Shown piece by piece: positions 24,125 through 31,638 of a DNA stretch of 64,000 bases. How positions within the stretch are numbered: the stretch's first letter is position 1; each line of letters opens with the position of its first letter. The translations under genes were made by a program, and so were the position numbers. Under the pieces are notes generated by a model. That model was not told where the DNA came from, searched no databases, and saw nothing but the letters and a program-made list of their open reading frames with translations. Source of the stretch: an uncultured Clostridia bacterium (GTDB taxonomy: Bacteria; Bacillota; Clostridia; Christensenellales; Aristaeellaceae); assembly GCA_934643825.1 (NCBI GenBank), contig CAKUCW010000004.1:1-64000 (forward strand), in the 5' to 3' direction.

Positions 24125-25524
24125 ACGCGATCTACGCCCTCCGTATTCAATTCCTTATAGGTTTTTGCAATGATGAATGCCGAAATCGCAAAGGTCAGAA
24201 TATCCGAAACCGGCATGGAATACAGCACGCCGTCCAAGCCGAAGAACACCGGAAGCAGCAGCGCGAAGCCCACGCCGAACACGACCTCGCGGAACATGGA
24301 CAGCAGCGTGGAAGCCAGTGCCTTGCCGATGGCTTGCAGGAAGATAAAGCAGGCTTTGTTGACGCAAGCCAGAATCATCATGCAGAGATAGGTGCGGAAC
24401 GCTTTGACAGCGAAGTCGGCATAGCAGCTGCTTTCGTTGGCTGCGCCGAAAATAGCAATCAGCTGACGGGGGAAACCTTCTGCGAGGATGAGCGCAGCCG
24501 CGCCCACCAGCGTTTCGGCAATCAGCAGCATGGTGAACAGCTTCCGCACGCGTATTTTCTTTCCCGCGCCCATGTTGTAGCCGACAATGGGAATGCAGCC
24601 TGCCGCCATGCCGACCACGATGGAAATGACGATCTGGAAGAACTTCATCACGATGCCCACCACCGCCATGGGGATCTGGGCGTATTGCGCCTGTCCAAAC
24701 ACGGCGTCCATTGCGCCGTATTTACGAAGCATATTGTTGATGGCAGCCATCGCCGCCACAAGGCTGATCTGGGAGAGGAAGCTGGTAATGCCAAGCGTCA
24801 GCATCTGTCCGCAGATATTCCCGCGCAGGGCATAGTCGCCGGACGCGGGCTTGATGATTTTCATGTGCAGCAGATACCAAACGGCGAGAGCAGCCGTTGC
24901 GACCTGACCGATCACCGTCGCCACAGCCGCGCCCATCATGCCCCATTTGAAGCAGAAGATGGGGTCGAGGATGATGTTGATCACAGCGCCTGCGAGCGTG
25001 GAAATCATGGCGAATTTCGGGTTTCCGTCTGCGCGGATGATGGGGTTCATCGCCTGTCCGAACATATAAAACGGAATGCCCAGCGTGATATAGAAGAAAT
25101 ATTCCTGCGAGTGATGGAAGGTCTCTTCGTTGACCGTGCCGCCGAACATGGCGATGATGCTGTCGGCAAAAAGGAGATACACGGCGGTCAGAACGAGGCT
25201 GCTCGCCACGGACAGCACAACGGCGTTGCCGACGCTGCGCTTCGCCTTGCTGATTTCGCTTCTGCCCAGCGCCATGCTGACAAAGGCACAGCAGCCATCG
25301 CCGACCATGACGGCAATCGCCAGCGCTACAACCGTCAGAGGAAACACGACGGTGTTGGCGGCGTTGCCGTAAGAGCCGAGATAGCTGGCGTTGGCGATGA
25401 AGATTTGGTCAACGATGTTATACAGTGCGCCCACCAGCAGCGAGATGATGCACGGGATGGCATACTGCCGCATCAGCTTGCCCATGCGTTCCGTTCCTAA
25501 AAACTGATTTCCTGAATTCACCAT
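24121..25524 (-). CDS. MATE family efflux transporter, leader-controlled
   Basis: A 467-residue exporter with about 12 helices. RMGKLMRQYAIPCIISLLVG and YNIVDQIFIA mark the first half, and FRAYLCMMIL-type sequence the second; it resembles the MepA branch. The ATG at 25524 follows AGAAGGG at 5 bases; an in-frame TTG six codons upstream is less likely. It is first in an operon with the kinase gene. The transcript starts with a leader carrying two terminator-like hairpins and a 15-codon ORF (25539-25586), so expression is probably controlled by attenuation. Confidence 0.92.
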   Translation of the reverse strand: MVNSGNQFLGTERMGKLMRQYAIPCIISLLVGALYNIVDQIFIANASYLGSYGNAANTVVFPLTVVALAIAVMVGDGCCAFVSMALGRSEISKAKRSVGNAVVLSVASSLVLTAVYLLFADSIIAMFGGTVNEETFHHSQEYFFYITLGIPFYMFGQAMNPIIRADGNPKFAMISTLAGAVINIILDPIFCFKWGMMGAAVATVIGQVATAALAVWYLLHMKIIKPASGDYALRGNICGQMLTLGITSFLSQISLVAAMAAINNMLRKYGAMDAVFGQAQYAQIPMAVVGIVMKFFQIVISIVVGMAAGCIPIVGYNMGAGKKIRVRKLFTMLLIAETLVGAAALILAEGFPRQLIAIFGAANESSCYADFAVKAFRTYLCMMILACVNKACFIFLQAIGKALASTLLSMFREVVFGVGFALLLPVFFGLDGVLYSMPVSDILTFAISAFIIAKTYKELNTEGVDRV

Positions 25525-25538
25525 GATGCCCTTCTTTC

Positions 25539-25586
25539 TCAAAAAAATAAGAAATGCGTAAGCCCGTCAAACCCGGACTTACGCAT
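25539..25586 (-). CDS. Possible 15-residue leader peptide
   Basis: ATG to TGA encoding MRKSGFDGLTHFLFF. The frame spans the whole second hairpin and its T run and ends 14 bases before the MATE start. No good ribosome site is visible, and a hairpin plus T run may give such a frame by chance, so this is tentative. If translated, a ribosome here would melt the terminator. Confidence 0.3.
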   Translation of the reverse strand: MRKSGFDGLTHFLFF

Positions 25587-25590
25587 TTCT
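25550..25590 (-). terminator. Leader terminator hairpin before the MATE gene
   Basis: On the minus strand a perfect 13-bp stem AGAAATGCGTAAG/CTTACGCATTTCT is followed by TATTTTTTT. It is a strong intrinsic terminator placed between promoter and gene. Confidence 0.8.
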
Positions 25591-25618
25591 GCTGCGCGAT
25601 TTGCTTATGAAATGAAAA

Positions 25619-25666
25619 AGCGTGTGACGCTTCTGCAACCGGATTTACGCAGAAACGCCACACGCT
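25619..25666 (-). promoter_or_regulatory. First leader hairpin before the MATE gene
   Basis: AGCGTGTG-CG-TTCTGC pairs with GCAGAA-CG-CACACGCT, interrupted by two mismatches and followed by TTTTTC. Its apical region reads TGCGTAAATCCGG, nearly the same as TGCGTAAGTCCGG in the 5' arm of the second hairpin, so it could pair with that hairpin's 3' arm instead. Confidence 0.7.
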
Positions 25667-25674
25667 GTATGCTG

Positions 25675-25703
25675 ATTATAACGGACTCAGCAGAAAACTT
25701 CAA
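25675..25703 (-). promoter_or_regulatory. Promoter of the MATE-kinase operon
   Basis: On the minus strand TTGAAG (25703-25698), 17-bp spacer, TATAAT (25680-25675). Transcription would start just before the first hairpin. Confidence 0.8.
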
Positions 25704-25763
25704 AGGACGATATCCACAAATTTTCGTGCGGTTCCGTCAAAGCACTTTTACAAAGGGAACAGG

Positions 25764-26198
25764 TTACTCAATCGCAATGGCAGTGCCGACAGGGGACTTC
25801 TTCACGTCCTCCTTCGGAACCAGAACGGTCAACACACCGGATTCGTACTTTGCCTTGATTTCCTCAGGCTTCACATCGCCGACATAGAAGCTGCGGGCGC
25901 AGGAGCCGGTATAACGCTCCTGACGCAGGACACGACCCTTCTTGCTTTCTTTGTCCTGATCAAGCCCTTTCTCAGCACTGATGGTCAGATAACCATCTCT
26001 CAGATCAAGGCTGATTTCATCCTTCTTGAAGCCGGGCAGATCGACCGCCAGACGATAAGCCTTTGCGTCGTCGGTCTCGCGAATATCGGTCTTCATCAGG
26101 TTTCTGGCGTTCTTGCCAAACAGCGGATTGCGGGAACCAAAGAAACCATTGTCAAAGAAATCATCAAACATGTTTTCACCATATACAACAGGCAGCAT
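25764..26198 (-). CDS. Hsp20 family small heat-shock protein
   Basis: A 144-residue ATP-independent chaperone. The alpha-crystallin domain spans about residues 35-130, with the AVDLPGFKKDEISLDL strand, and ends in GVLTVLVPK. The short N-terminus FDDFFDNGFFG is rich in Phe, as usual for oligomerising sHsps. ATG with AGGAGG. No CIRCE element is seen. It follows the DUF308 gene by 74 bases on the same strand. Confidence 0.92.
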   Translation of the reverse strand: MLPVVYGENMFDDFFDNGFFGSRNPLFGKNARNLMKTDIRETDDAKAYRLAVDLPGFKKDEISLDLRDGYLTISAEKGLDQDKESKKGRVLRQERYTGSCARSFYVGDVKPEEIKAKYESGVLTVLVPKEDVKKSPVGTAIAIE

Positions 26199-26243
26199 AG
26201 TACATTCCTCCTATAATCAGTTATCTATATAAAAAGCTATGTT

Positions 26244-26261
26244 TTGCAGGCGAACCTGCAA
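26244..26261 (-). terminator. UUCG hairpin between the DUF308 and hsp20 genes
   Basis: TTGCAGG-TTCG-CCTGCAA on the minus strand, a stable tetraloop stem. A T-rich stretch (CTTTTTAT) follows 7 bases later, so it may end or attenuate the DUF308 transcript or protect the hsp20 mRNA end. Confidence 0.55.
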
Positions 26262-26272
26262 GCAGGCACCGC

Positions 26273-26806
26273 TTACTTTTCTCGCGGGATACAGGCATAC
26301 ACCACGGAGCTGACACCTTCCAGCAGGAACACAAGTCCGACCGTCACACCAATCGCCGCAACGCTCACCCACGGATCCATCATGCAGATCAATCCGGCGG
26401 TGATCAGGATGATGCCGATGGCAAGAAGCCATCCCCATCCGCGAACACCCAGGGTACGCAAGTCAAACGCGCTGACGAACCGCGAAACACCGGAGAACAG
26501 AAGCCACAGTGTGAACAGGAACGGCAGCGACAACATGGTGAACCACTGGTTGAACAGCAGAAACAAGGAGAGGATGACGGTCAACACGCCGTCAAGCAAA
26601 AGCCAGCCGGAGCCGAACATCAAACCGCTCGTTGTTGCGAATACAACGATTTCCATGACGCCGGAAATCAGCATCAGGACACCGATCATCAAACCTGCGG
26701 TCATGGCGGCAATGTCCTGATTGCACAGACAATAGACGCCCAATACAATCAGAAGCACACCGGCTATGATATTTAAAACCTTCATAGATTTTGAAACCAT
26801 TGTCAT
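26273..26806 (-). CDS. DUF308/HdeD-like membrane protein
   Basis: A 177-residue protein with six predicted transmembrane helices in three pairs, the HdeD plan, with repeated Gly-rich turns such as IAGVLLIVLGVYCL and ITAGLICMMDPWVS. In enterobacteria HdeD is linked to acid stress; in Clostridia the role is unknown. I chose the ATG at 26806 because GAGG lies 5 bases upstream, while the frame continues to 27004 into the divergent spacer. Being next to hsp20 suggests an envelope or stress connection. Confidence 0.82.
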   Translation of the reverse strand: MTMVSKSMKVLNIIAGVLLIVLGVYCLCNQDIAAMTAGLMIGVLMLISGVMEIVVFATTSGLMFGSGWLLLDGVLTVILSLFLLFNQWFTMLSLPFLFTLWLLFSGVSRFVSAFDLRTLGVRGWGWLLAIGIILITAGLICMMDPWVSVAAIGVTVGLVFLLEGVSSVVYACIPREK

Positions 26807-26864
26807 TTGCGCCTCACTTTCATGACCTTTCCTTGATTTCTGCGGATAGTATAGCCTTTTTAAC

Positions 26865-26893
26865 TTGAAACGAAAAGGGTTCGACAGTATAAT
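26865..26893 (+). promoter_or_regulatory. Promoter of the PucR-type gene
   Basis: TTGAAA at 26865-26870, 17-bp spacer, TATAAT at 26888-26893. Confidence 0.85.
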
Positions 26894-26943
26894 AAAGAAA
26901 AAGCCGATTGTGCTTTCAGCACAAATGAAAAGGAGATGAAACG

Positions 26944-28182
26944 GTGGAGAATATAAAACAGAACAAATATAGCGCAGAAGCATTGCTGGCGGAGTTCTTT
27001 GCACAGGATGACTTGAAAAGCCTTGCCGCAGACGCCGGGGCGCTGCTGGAATGTCCGCTGCTTGTGCTGGATGACACGTTTCATGTAGTCGCGTATTACC
27101 GACCGCTTGGGTTTTCTGACCCGCTTTTTCAGGCGTCCGTCAGCCGCGGCGAAATCACCTATGAAGCCGGCGCCATTATCAGCCGAAGCGAAGCGTTGAC
27201 GGCGGGAGCGGCAGACTATGTCAAACTGGAAGAAAGCGCATATCGGCGCCGCTTTGTGCCGCTGATCAGTTCCGGCGTCCGACTCGGCTTCCTGATTTGT
27301 GTGGACACGGATGGACATCTGCAAAAAATCCCGCGGGAAACGTGGAATACGGTCGAACAGGTTTTGGCAAAGCAGGCGTTTATCGAAACCAGCCGGCAGG
27401 ATAAGCCTTTTGAAACGGCGGAAGATGTTTTAATGCATCTTTTGGATGGCGGATTTTCCTCCGCATTATATTTCCGGCTGCAAGCTGCCGGCACATACCT
27501 CGCCGATTTCCATCCTACGGGCTTTGCGCTGATTGATCTGACCGCTTACCGCAACGAATATATCGGGAAACGGCATCTGAAGGATGAAGTGAATGCAAGG
27601 TTTCCGAAATCCCATTCTTTCCTGTATCGGGGAGACGTATTTCTGTTCCTGCACGGGAAGGAGGATTTCAAGGATTTTTCCGCATTGGCGAAGGAATTTG
27701 GGCTAAAGGTTGTTTTATCGGATGATCTCGACGATTTGTTCAAGCTGCCGTCGCTTTACCGCACGGCGCACGAGGCGCTGGAGCTGATGACAGACCCCCG
27801 CTTTCACAGCGGGAATGTCTGTACGGTATCCCAGCTCAGAATGCCTTTGCTGCTGAAAAATGTTGAGGGGCGCGACGACCTGATTGCCAAGGAAATCCGG
27901 GAGCTGGCGGCGCACGACAGGAAGAAGGATACGCAGTATTGCGAAACGCTTTATCACTACCTAACCTGCTGCCGTTCACTTAAAAGGACTTGCGATGCGC
28001 TGTTTACCCATCGCAATACGGTGCTTTACAGAATCCGCAGGATACAGGAGGATTTTAACATCCCGCTGGATGAGCCTGCCGTACACGCGGATCTGCTTCT
28101 CGGGGTTTCGCTGATTCTGTTTGAAGAAAAAGGCCCGGATTTCTTTCTGCATCCCCTTGAACCAAGCGAGAGAGAGGAATAA
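26944..28182 (+). CDS. PucR family transcriptional regulator
   Basis: A 412-residue regulator. The N-terminal part (about 1-150) looks like a GAF-type sensing domain (CPLLVLDDTFHVVAYY). The C-terminal helix-turn-helix of the PucR/CdaR type (about 345-400) contains CDALFTHRNTVLYRIRRIQ. The GTG start follows AAAGGAG. Divergent from the DUF308-hsp20 genes with a 137-base spacer. PucR proteins usually respond to small metabolites such as purines or sugar acids; the target here is not evident. Confidence 0.88.
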   Translation: MENIKQNKYSAEALLAEFFAQDDLKSLAADAGALLECPLLVLDDTFHVVAYYRPLGFSDPLFQASVSRGEITYEAGAIISRSEALTAGAADYVKLEESAYRRRFVPLISSGVRLGFLICVDTDGHLQKIPRETWNTVEQVLAKQAFIETSRQDKPFETAEDVLMHLLDGGFSSALYFRLQAAGTYLADFHPTGFALIDLTAYRNEYIGKRHLKDEVNARFPKSHSFLYRGDVFLFLHGKEDFKDFSALAKEFGLKVVLSDDLDDLFKLPSLYRTAHEALELMTDPRFHSGNVCTVSQLRMPLLLKNVEGRDDLIAKEIRELAAHDRKKDTQYCETLYHYLTCCRSLKRTCDALFTHRNTVLYRIRRIQEDFNIPLDEPAVHADLLLGVSLILFEEKGPDFFLHPLEPSEREE

Positions 28183-28375
28183 CGGACAGAACTGTTTCAG
28201 CCGCATAGGAGAAAGTGGGCGGACGATGCCACCCAAACGGCGGTATGGGCGGTTTACAGGTTCATCCATGTGAATACCGTTGCGCCTTTCGGAACGTTCA
28301 GAACAAAAATCAGAAAATGGAAAAAAGCGGCGTTGTAAATTTCAATCGAACAAAGAAGTGAAGGAGATGTTTTTA

Positions 28376-28786
28376 ATGCGACATGAATGTAAAATAACCG
28401 TACTGGAGACAAAGGTTTTCCCTGAATTACAGGAAAAGTATTTGGCAGACCCCAAATCCGGTCCGTGCCCGTGTTTCAAAGCAGGGGACACATTCCTGCT
28501 CAAGAGAACCCCTGAAAGGGATGATTTTTACCACTTGATGAACGGTAAATTCTGCGGAGAAGCGTGGGATGCAATCAGCAGGTATGTGTACACGGCGTTG
28601 CAGGGCGGCTCTATTATGCACAAGTGGACAAACGACGATAGAATGATGATTACCTGCTGTAATGACGGAACACGTCCTGTCATTTTTAAGATTGAGCGAA
28701 TTGATATTCCGGAAAACGAAGAAGAAGAACAATGGCTGGCAAAACAGAATTTTAAAAATACGGCAGAGGATGCGTATACGGGTTGA
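28376..28786 (+). CDS. TIGR04076 family protein
   Basis: A 136-residue protein of the TIGR04076 family, unknown function, common in anaerobes. It shows the N-terminal CKITVLETKVF, a GPCPCFKAGD cysteine motif, a central FCGEAWDAISRYVYTALQGG-type segment (FCGEAWDAISRYV) and the near C-terminal CCNDGTRPVIFKIERI. The conserved cysteines suggest metal or redox binding. The ATG at 28376 is set by AAGGAG nine bases upstream. The 190-base spacer before it has no clear promoter. Confidence 0.85.
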   Translation: MRHECKITVLETKVFPELQEKYLADPKSGPCPCFKAGDTFLLKRTPERDDFYHLMNGKFCGEAWDAISRYVYTALQGGSIMHKWTNDDRMMITCCNDGTRPVIFKIERIDIPENEEEEQWLAKQNFKNTAEDAYTG

Positions 28787-28830
28787 ACGTTTCGGTTTTG
28801 TGAGAGCGACGCACGGTGCAGGAGGTTTCT

Positions 28831-29199
28831 ATGCAGAGGGAAGAAATTGTCAAAAGGTATTTTCAGGCATGGCTTGATCAAAACATTGAGCCGTTAGAAA
28901 GCATCTTTTCCGATGACGTTGTATACAGCGAGTGCTACGGACCCGAATATCGTGGCTTATCCCAAATCCTGAAATGGTTTGCGGATTGGAATAAGAGCGG
29001 CAGAGTGTTGAAATGGGAGATTAAAAACTTCATTCATCAAGGAAGGCTTACCGTTGCCGAATGGTATTTTGAGTGCGATTATCACCATGAAATCGGCGGG
29101 TTTGACGGCGTATCGATCATTGAATTCGACGACAATATGAAAATCACGAATCTAAAAGAATTTCAATCGAAGGCTGAACACTATTATCCCTATTCGTAA
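28831..29199 (+). CDS. SnoaL-like/NTF2-fold protein
   Basis: A 122-residue protein of the NTF2 superfamily, SnoaL-like. It starts with IVKRYFQAWLDQNIEPLESIF, followed by DDVVYSECYGPEYRG and AEWYFECDYHHEIGGFDGVSIIEF-type strands. Such proteins are small cyclases, isomerases or binding proteins; no substrate can be assigned. ATG with AGGAGG. It follows the TIGR04076 gene by 44 bases and is probably cotranscribed. Confidence 0.8.
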   Translation: MQREEIVKRYFQAWLDQNIEPLESIFSDDVVYSECYGPEYRGLSQILKWFADWNKSGRVLKWEIKNFIHQGRLTVAEWYFECDYHHEIGGFDGVSIIEFDDNMKITNLKEFQSKAEHYYPYS

Positions 29200-29248
29200 A
29201 GCGTTCATGCCGGTCGTTGACGACGTTGCCGGAATTTTGGACATGATA

Positions 29249-29292
29249 AAACCTCCTATTGCAGCCTTTACGGATTTGCAATAGGAGGTTTA
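29249..29292. terminator. Hairpin between convergent genes
   Basis: AAACCTCCTATTGCA and TGCAATAGGAGGTTT form a perfect 15-bp stem with a 14-base loop. T runs are weak on both sides (TTTATG on plus, TTTTATC on minus), but the location fits a bidirectional terminator. Confidence 0.7.
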
Positions 29293-29354
29293 TGATTTCG
29301 TTGTCGTTTTGCCGGAATACAGCCTGCTTCAAACAGAGACTGCCTGTTCAGGCG

Positions 29355-29843
29355 TTAGCCCAGCGGACGAACCTCGGTGACCTCGAAGAACATCGCGCCC
29401 GGGCGAGCGTTCTTGGTGAGCTCCTCGACGACGGACTCATCCGTCACAGACTGGAAGAGGATACGCGCACCGGAAACGGCGAAGGGCTTCGCGCCTTCTT
29501 CGTTGGACGGGGTGGCGGCGTACACGGCAACACCCTGACCATTCTCGGTCAGGTTCGCCTTGGACTGGTTCTCAGCGAGACCGAGCTGGAGATAATACTG
29601 ATCGTTGAGCTTGGTCATGCCGAAGATGAAGTAAGCGGCGTTGGGGGAGCCGTCCGGATTGGTGGTGGAGACGAGGTAGAAGCCGGCGGTGGAGTTGATG
29701 GCGTTCATCAGGTCATCACCGGTCAGCGCGTTGTCCGTGTAGAAGTTCGCGACGGAAGCGGAAGAAACGGCGTCCTCAGCGAGGGCGAGCGTGGGCAGGC
29801 AGAAAGCAGCTGCCAGCATCAGCGGGATAAAACGCTTTTTCAT
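29355..29843 (-). CDS. Exported pyridoxamine-phosphate-oxidase-like split-barrel protein
   Basis: A 162-residue protein with a clear signal peptide (MKKRF, hydrophobic core, LALA before Glu23). The mature part resembles FMN-binding split-barrel proteins: FYLVSTTNPDGSPNAAYF followed by YLQLGLAENQSKANL and GARILFQSV. Members are normally cytoplasmic flavoproteins, so export is unusual. There is no lipobox cysteine. ATG with AAAGGATG. Single gene with its own promoter. Confidence 0.75.
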   Translation of the reverse strand: MKKRFIPLMLAAAFCLPTLALAEDAVSSASVANFYTDNALTGDDLMNAINSTAGFYLVSTTNPDGSPNAAYFIFGMTKLNDQYYLQLGLAENQSKANLTENGQGVAVYAATPSNEEGAKPFAVSGARILFQSVTDESVVEELTKNARPGAMFFEVTEVRPLG

Positions 29844-29881
29844 TGAAAAGTCATCCTTTCAGAACGAAATATGTCTATCCC

Positions 29882-29910
29882 AGTGTATACGATTGATGTG
29901 AAATTGTCAA
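29882..29910 (-). promoter_or_regulatory. Promoter of the exported split-barrel gene
   Basis: Minus strand TTGACA (29910-29905), 17-bp spacer, TACACT (29887-29882). Confidence 0.75.
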
Positions 29911-29991
29911 GCATTCATAGGGCGTATTTTTCGTCATACCCTGATAGGATAGGAACTTGATTGACCGAATGCAGATGAAAACGGAATATCG

Positions 29992-30020
29992 TTGAAAGTT
30001 AAAAAACTTTGCCGTATAAT
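29992..30020 (+). promoter_or_regulatory. Promoter of the MacAB-like cluster
   Basis: TTGAAA at 29992-29997, 17-bp spacer, TATAAT at 30015-30020. Confidence 0.85.
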
Positions 30021-30063
30021 GAACCACATGTTGAAAAACAAACAGTATGGGAGATGAAAGCCG

Positions 30064-30930
30064 ATGAAGAAAAAGAAAAAATGGCTGAAATGGGTCATCA
30101 TTCTGGCGATTGCGGCGGTTTTTGCCGCATGGCTGATGATATTTTCAAAGGGAACGCAGTCCGCGGTATATACCGATGTTCAGGCGGTAACGGGCGATTT
30201 GGAAACCTATTACAATTTTGACGGGCTGGTTAAAGCGAAGCACACGCAGACCATCATCAGCGCGCAGGCGGGAACCGTGCGCACGGTCTACGTCAGGCAG
30301 AATGAGCAGGTCAAAAAAGGCGCAAAGCTCTATCGGCTGGACGATGGCGAAACCGTTCAGGCGGATATGGCGGGCGAGGTGACCGGACTGTATATCGAGG
30401 AAGGAAGCGTCGTGTCCGCAGGCGAAACGACCGCGCAGATTATCGACATGAGCAGCCTTGAGGTTGAGCTGAAGGTCGATGAATATGACGTGGCGGCGGT
30501 AACGCCCGGCGTGCCGGTGCAGATTTCCGTTTTGGCGACAGGCGGGCAGTTCACCGGAAATGTGACCGCATTGGATAAGAACGGAACGGCTTCCGACGAT
30601 CTTTCCTATTATACGGCGGCGGTCGCGCTGGAGAGCGGCGAGGGCGTATACCCCGGCATGCAGATCAGCGCGAAGATTCTGCGCGAGAAGGCGGAGAATG
30701 CGGTGCTGCTGCGTCAGGACGCGATTCAGTTTGACGAATACAACAAGCCGTATGTCTATATGCGCAGCGCGGATGGCAAAGAGGTCGTGAAGGTCGGCGT
30801 CAGCGTCGGCGCAAGCGACGGAATCTATTGCGAAATTACGGACGGGCTGAAGACGGGCGATACGGTGCTTAAACCCAGCGGCATGAGCATGGCAGAGCTG
30901 ATGCAGCAGATGCAGGCGCAGAGCCATTAA
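30064..30930 (+). CDS. Efflux adaptor protein (HlyD/MacA-like)
   Basis: A 288-residue membrane-anchored adaptor. One transmembrane helix (about 8-27) after a Lys-rich start is followed by a biotinyl-lipoyl-like domain split around residues 52-120 (AQAGTVRTVYVRQNEQVKKG) and a beta-barrel domain. The coiled-coil hairpin of Gram-negative MacA is almost missing, in keeping with absence of TolC. It should link the ATPase-permease pair that follows to an extracellular substrate or partner. Confidence 0.85.
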   Translation: MKKKKKWLKWVIILAIAAVFAAWLMIFSKGTQSAVYTDVQAVTGDLETYYNFDGLVKAKHTQTIISAQAGTVRTVYVRQNEQVKKGAKLYRLDDGETVQADMAGEVTGLYIEEGSVVSAGETTAQIIDMSSLEVELKVDEYDVAAVTPGVPVQISVLATGGQFTGNVTALDKNGTASDDLSYYTAAVALESGEGVYPGMQISAKILREKAENAVLLRQDAIQFDEYNKPYVYMRSADGKEVVKVGVSVGASDGIYCEITDGLKTGDTVLKPSGMSMAELMQQMQAQSH

Positions 30931-30942
30931 ATGGGGGCAGCC

Positions 30943-31638
30943 ATGAGCAGCAACGATTTTTTCAAAATGAAAAACATCGTCAAGCAGTATGTGGTCGGAG
31001 AAGAAGTGCAGACGATTCTCAAGGGCATTGATTTGGAAATCCGAGAGGGAGAGTTTCTTTCCATCCTCGGTCCCTCCGGCAGCGGCAAATCCACGCTGAT
31101 GAATATCATCGGCTGTCTGGATACGCCGACCTCCGGCGAATACATCCTGCATGGGCGCACGATACGCGACCTTGACGAAAAACAGCTTGCGCATATCCGC
31201 AGCAAGGAAATCGGGTTCATCTTTCAGCAGTTTCAGCTTCTGCCCCGACTGGATGCGCTCAAAAATGTAGAGCTTCCGCTGATTTACGCGGGTGTTTCGC
31301 CCAAGGAGCGAACCGAGCGTGCGCAGGAGATGCTTGTGCGTGTCGGGCTGAAGGACAGGATGCACCATTATCAGAATCAGCTTTCCGGCGGACAGCAGCA
31401 GCGCGTGGCGATTGCCCGTGCGCTGGCGACCAACCCGACGCTCCTGCTGGCGGATGAGCCGACCGGTGCGCTCGACCAGGCGACGGGCGAGCAGGTTATG
31501 CAGCTCTTCCGCGAGCTGAACGACGAGGGCAGGACGATCATCATGATTACCCACGACCTCAAAATCGCACGCCATGCCAGCCGCATCGTCAATATTCTGG
31601 ACGGCGTGCTTTCCGAGGGGGTGAGCGTCTATGATTAA
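30943..31638 (+). CDS. ABC transporter ATPase (MacB/LolD type)
   Basis: A 231-residue nucleotide-binding subunit. Walker A is GPSGSGKST, the signature is LSGGQQQRVAIARAL, Walker B is LLLADEPTGALD, and the H-loop is ITHD. FIFQQFQLLPRLDALKNVELP is typical of the MacB/LolD branch. The ATG at 30943 follows GGGGG; an ATG four codons upstream is also possible. Its end overlaps the permease start by 8 bases. Confidence 0.92.
   Translation: MSSNDFFKMKNIVKQYVVGEEVQTILKGIDLEIREGEFLSILGPSGSGKSTLMNIIGCLDTPTSGEYILHGRTIRDLDEKQLAHIRSKEIGFIFQQFQLLPRLDALKNVELPLIYAGVSPKERTERAQEMLVRVGLKDRMHHYQNQLSGGQQQRVAIARALATNPTLLLADEPTGALDQATGEQVMQLFRELNDEGRTIIMITHDLKIARHASRIVNILDGVLSEGVSVYD

Noticed and set aside
25418..25663. 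81-codon frame across the MATE leader starting with GTG
   Set aside because: It runs through both hairpins and into the MATE gene in another frame, without a ribosome site; better explained as leader RNA.
26199..26272. CIRCE heat-shock operator before hsp20
   Set aside because: No TTAGCACTC-N9-GAGTGCTAA-like sequence is found; only a tetraloop hairpin lies there.
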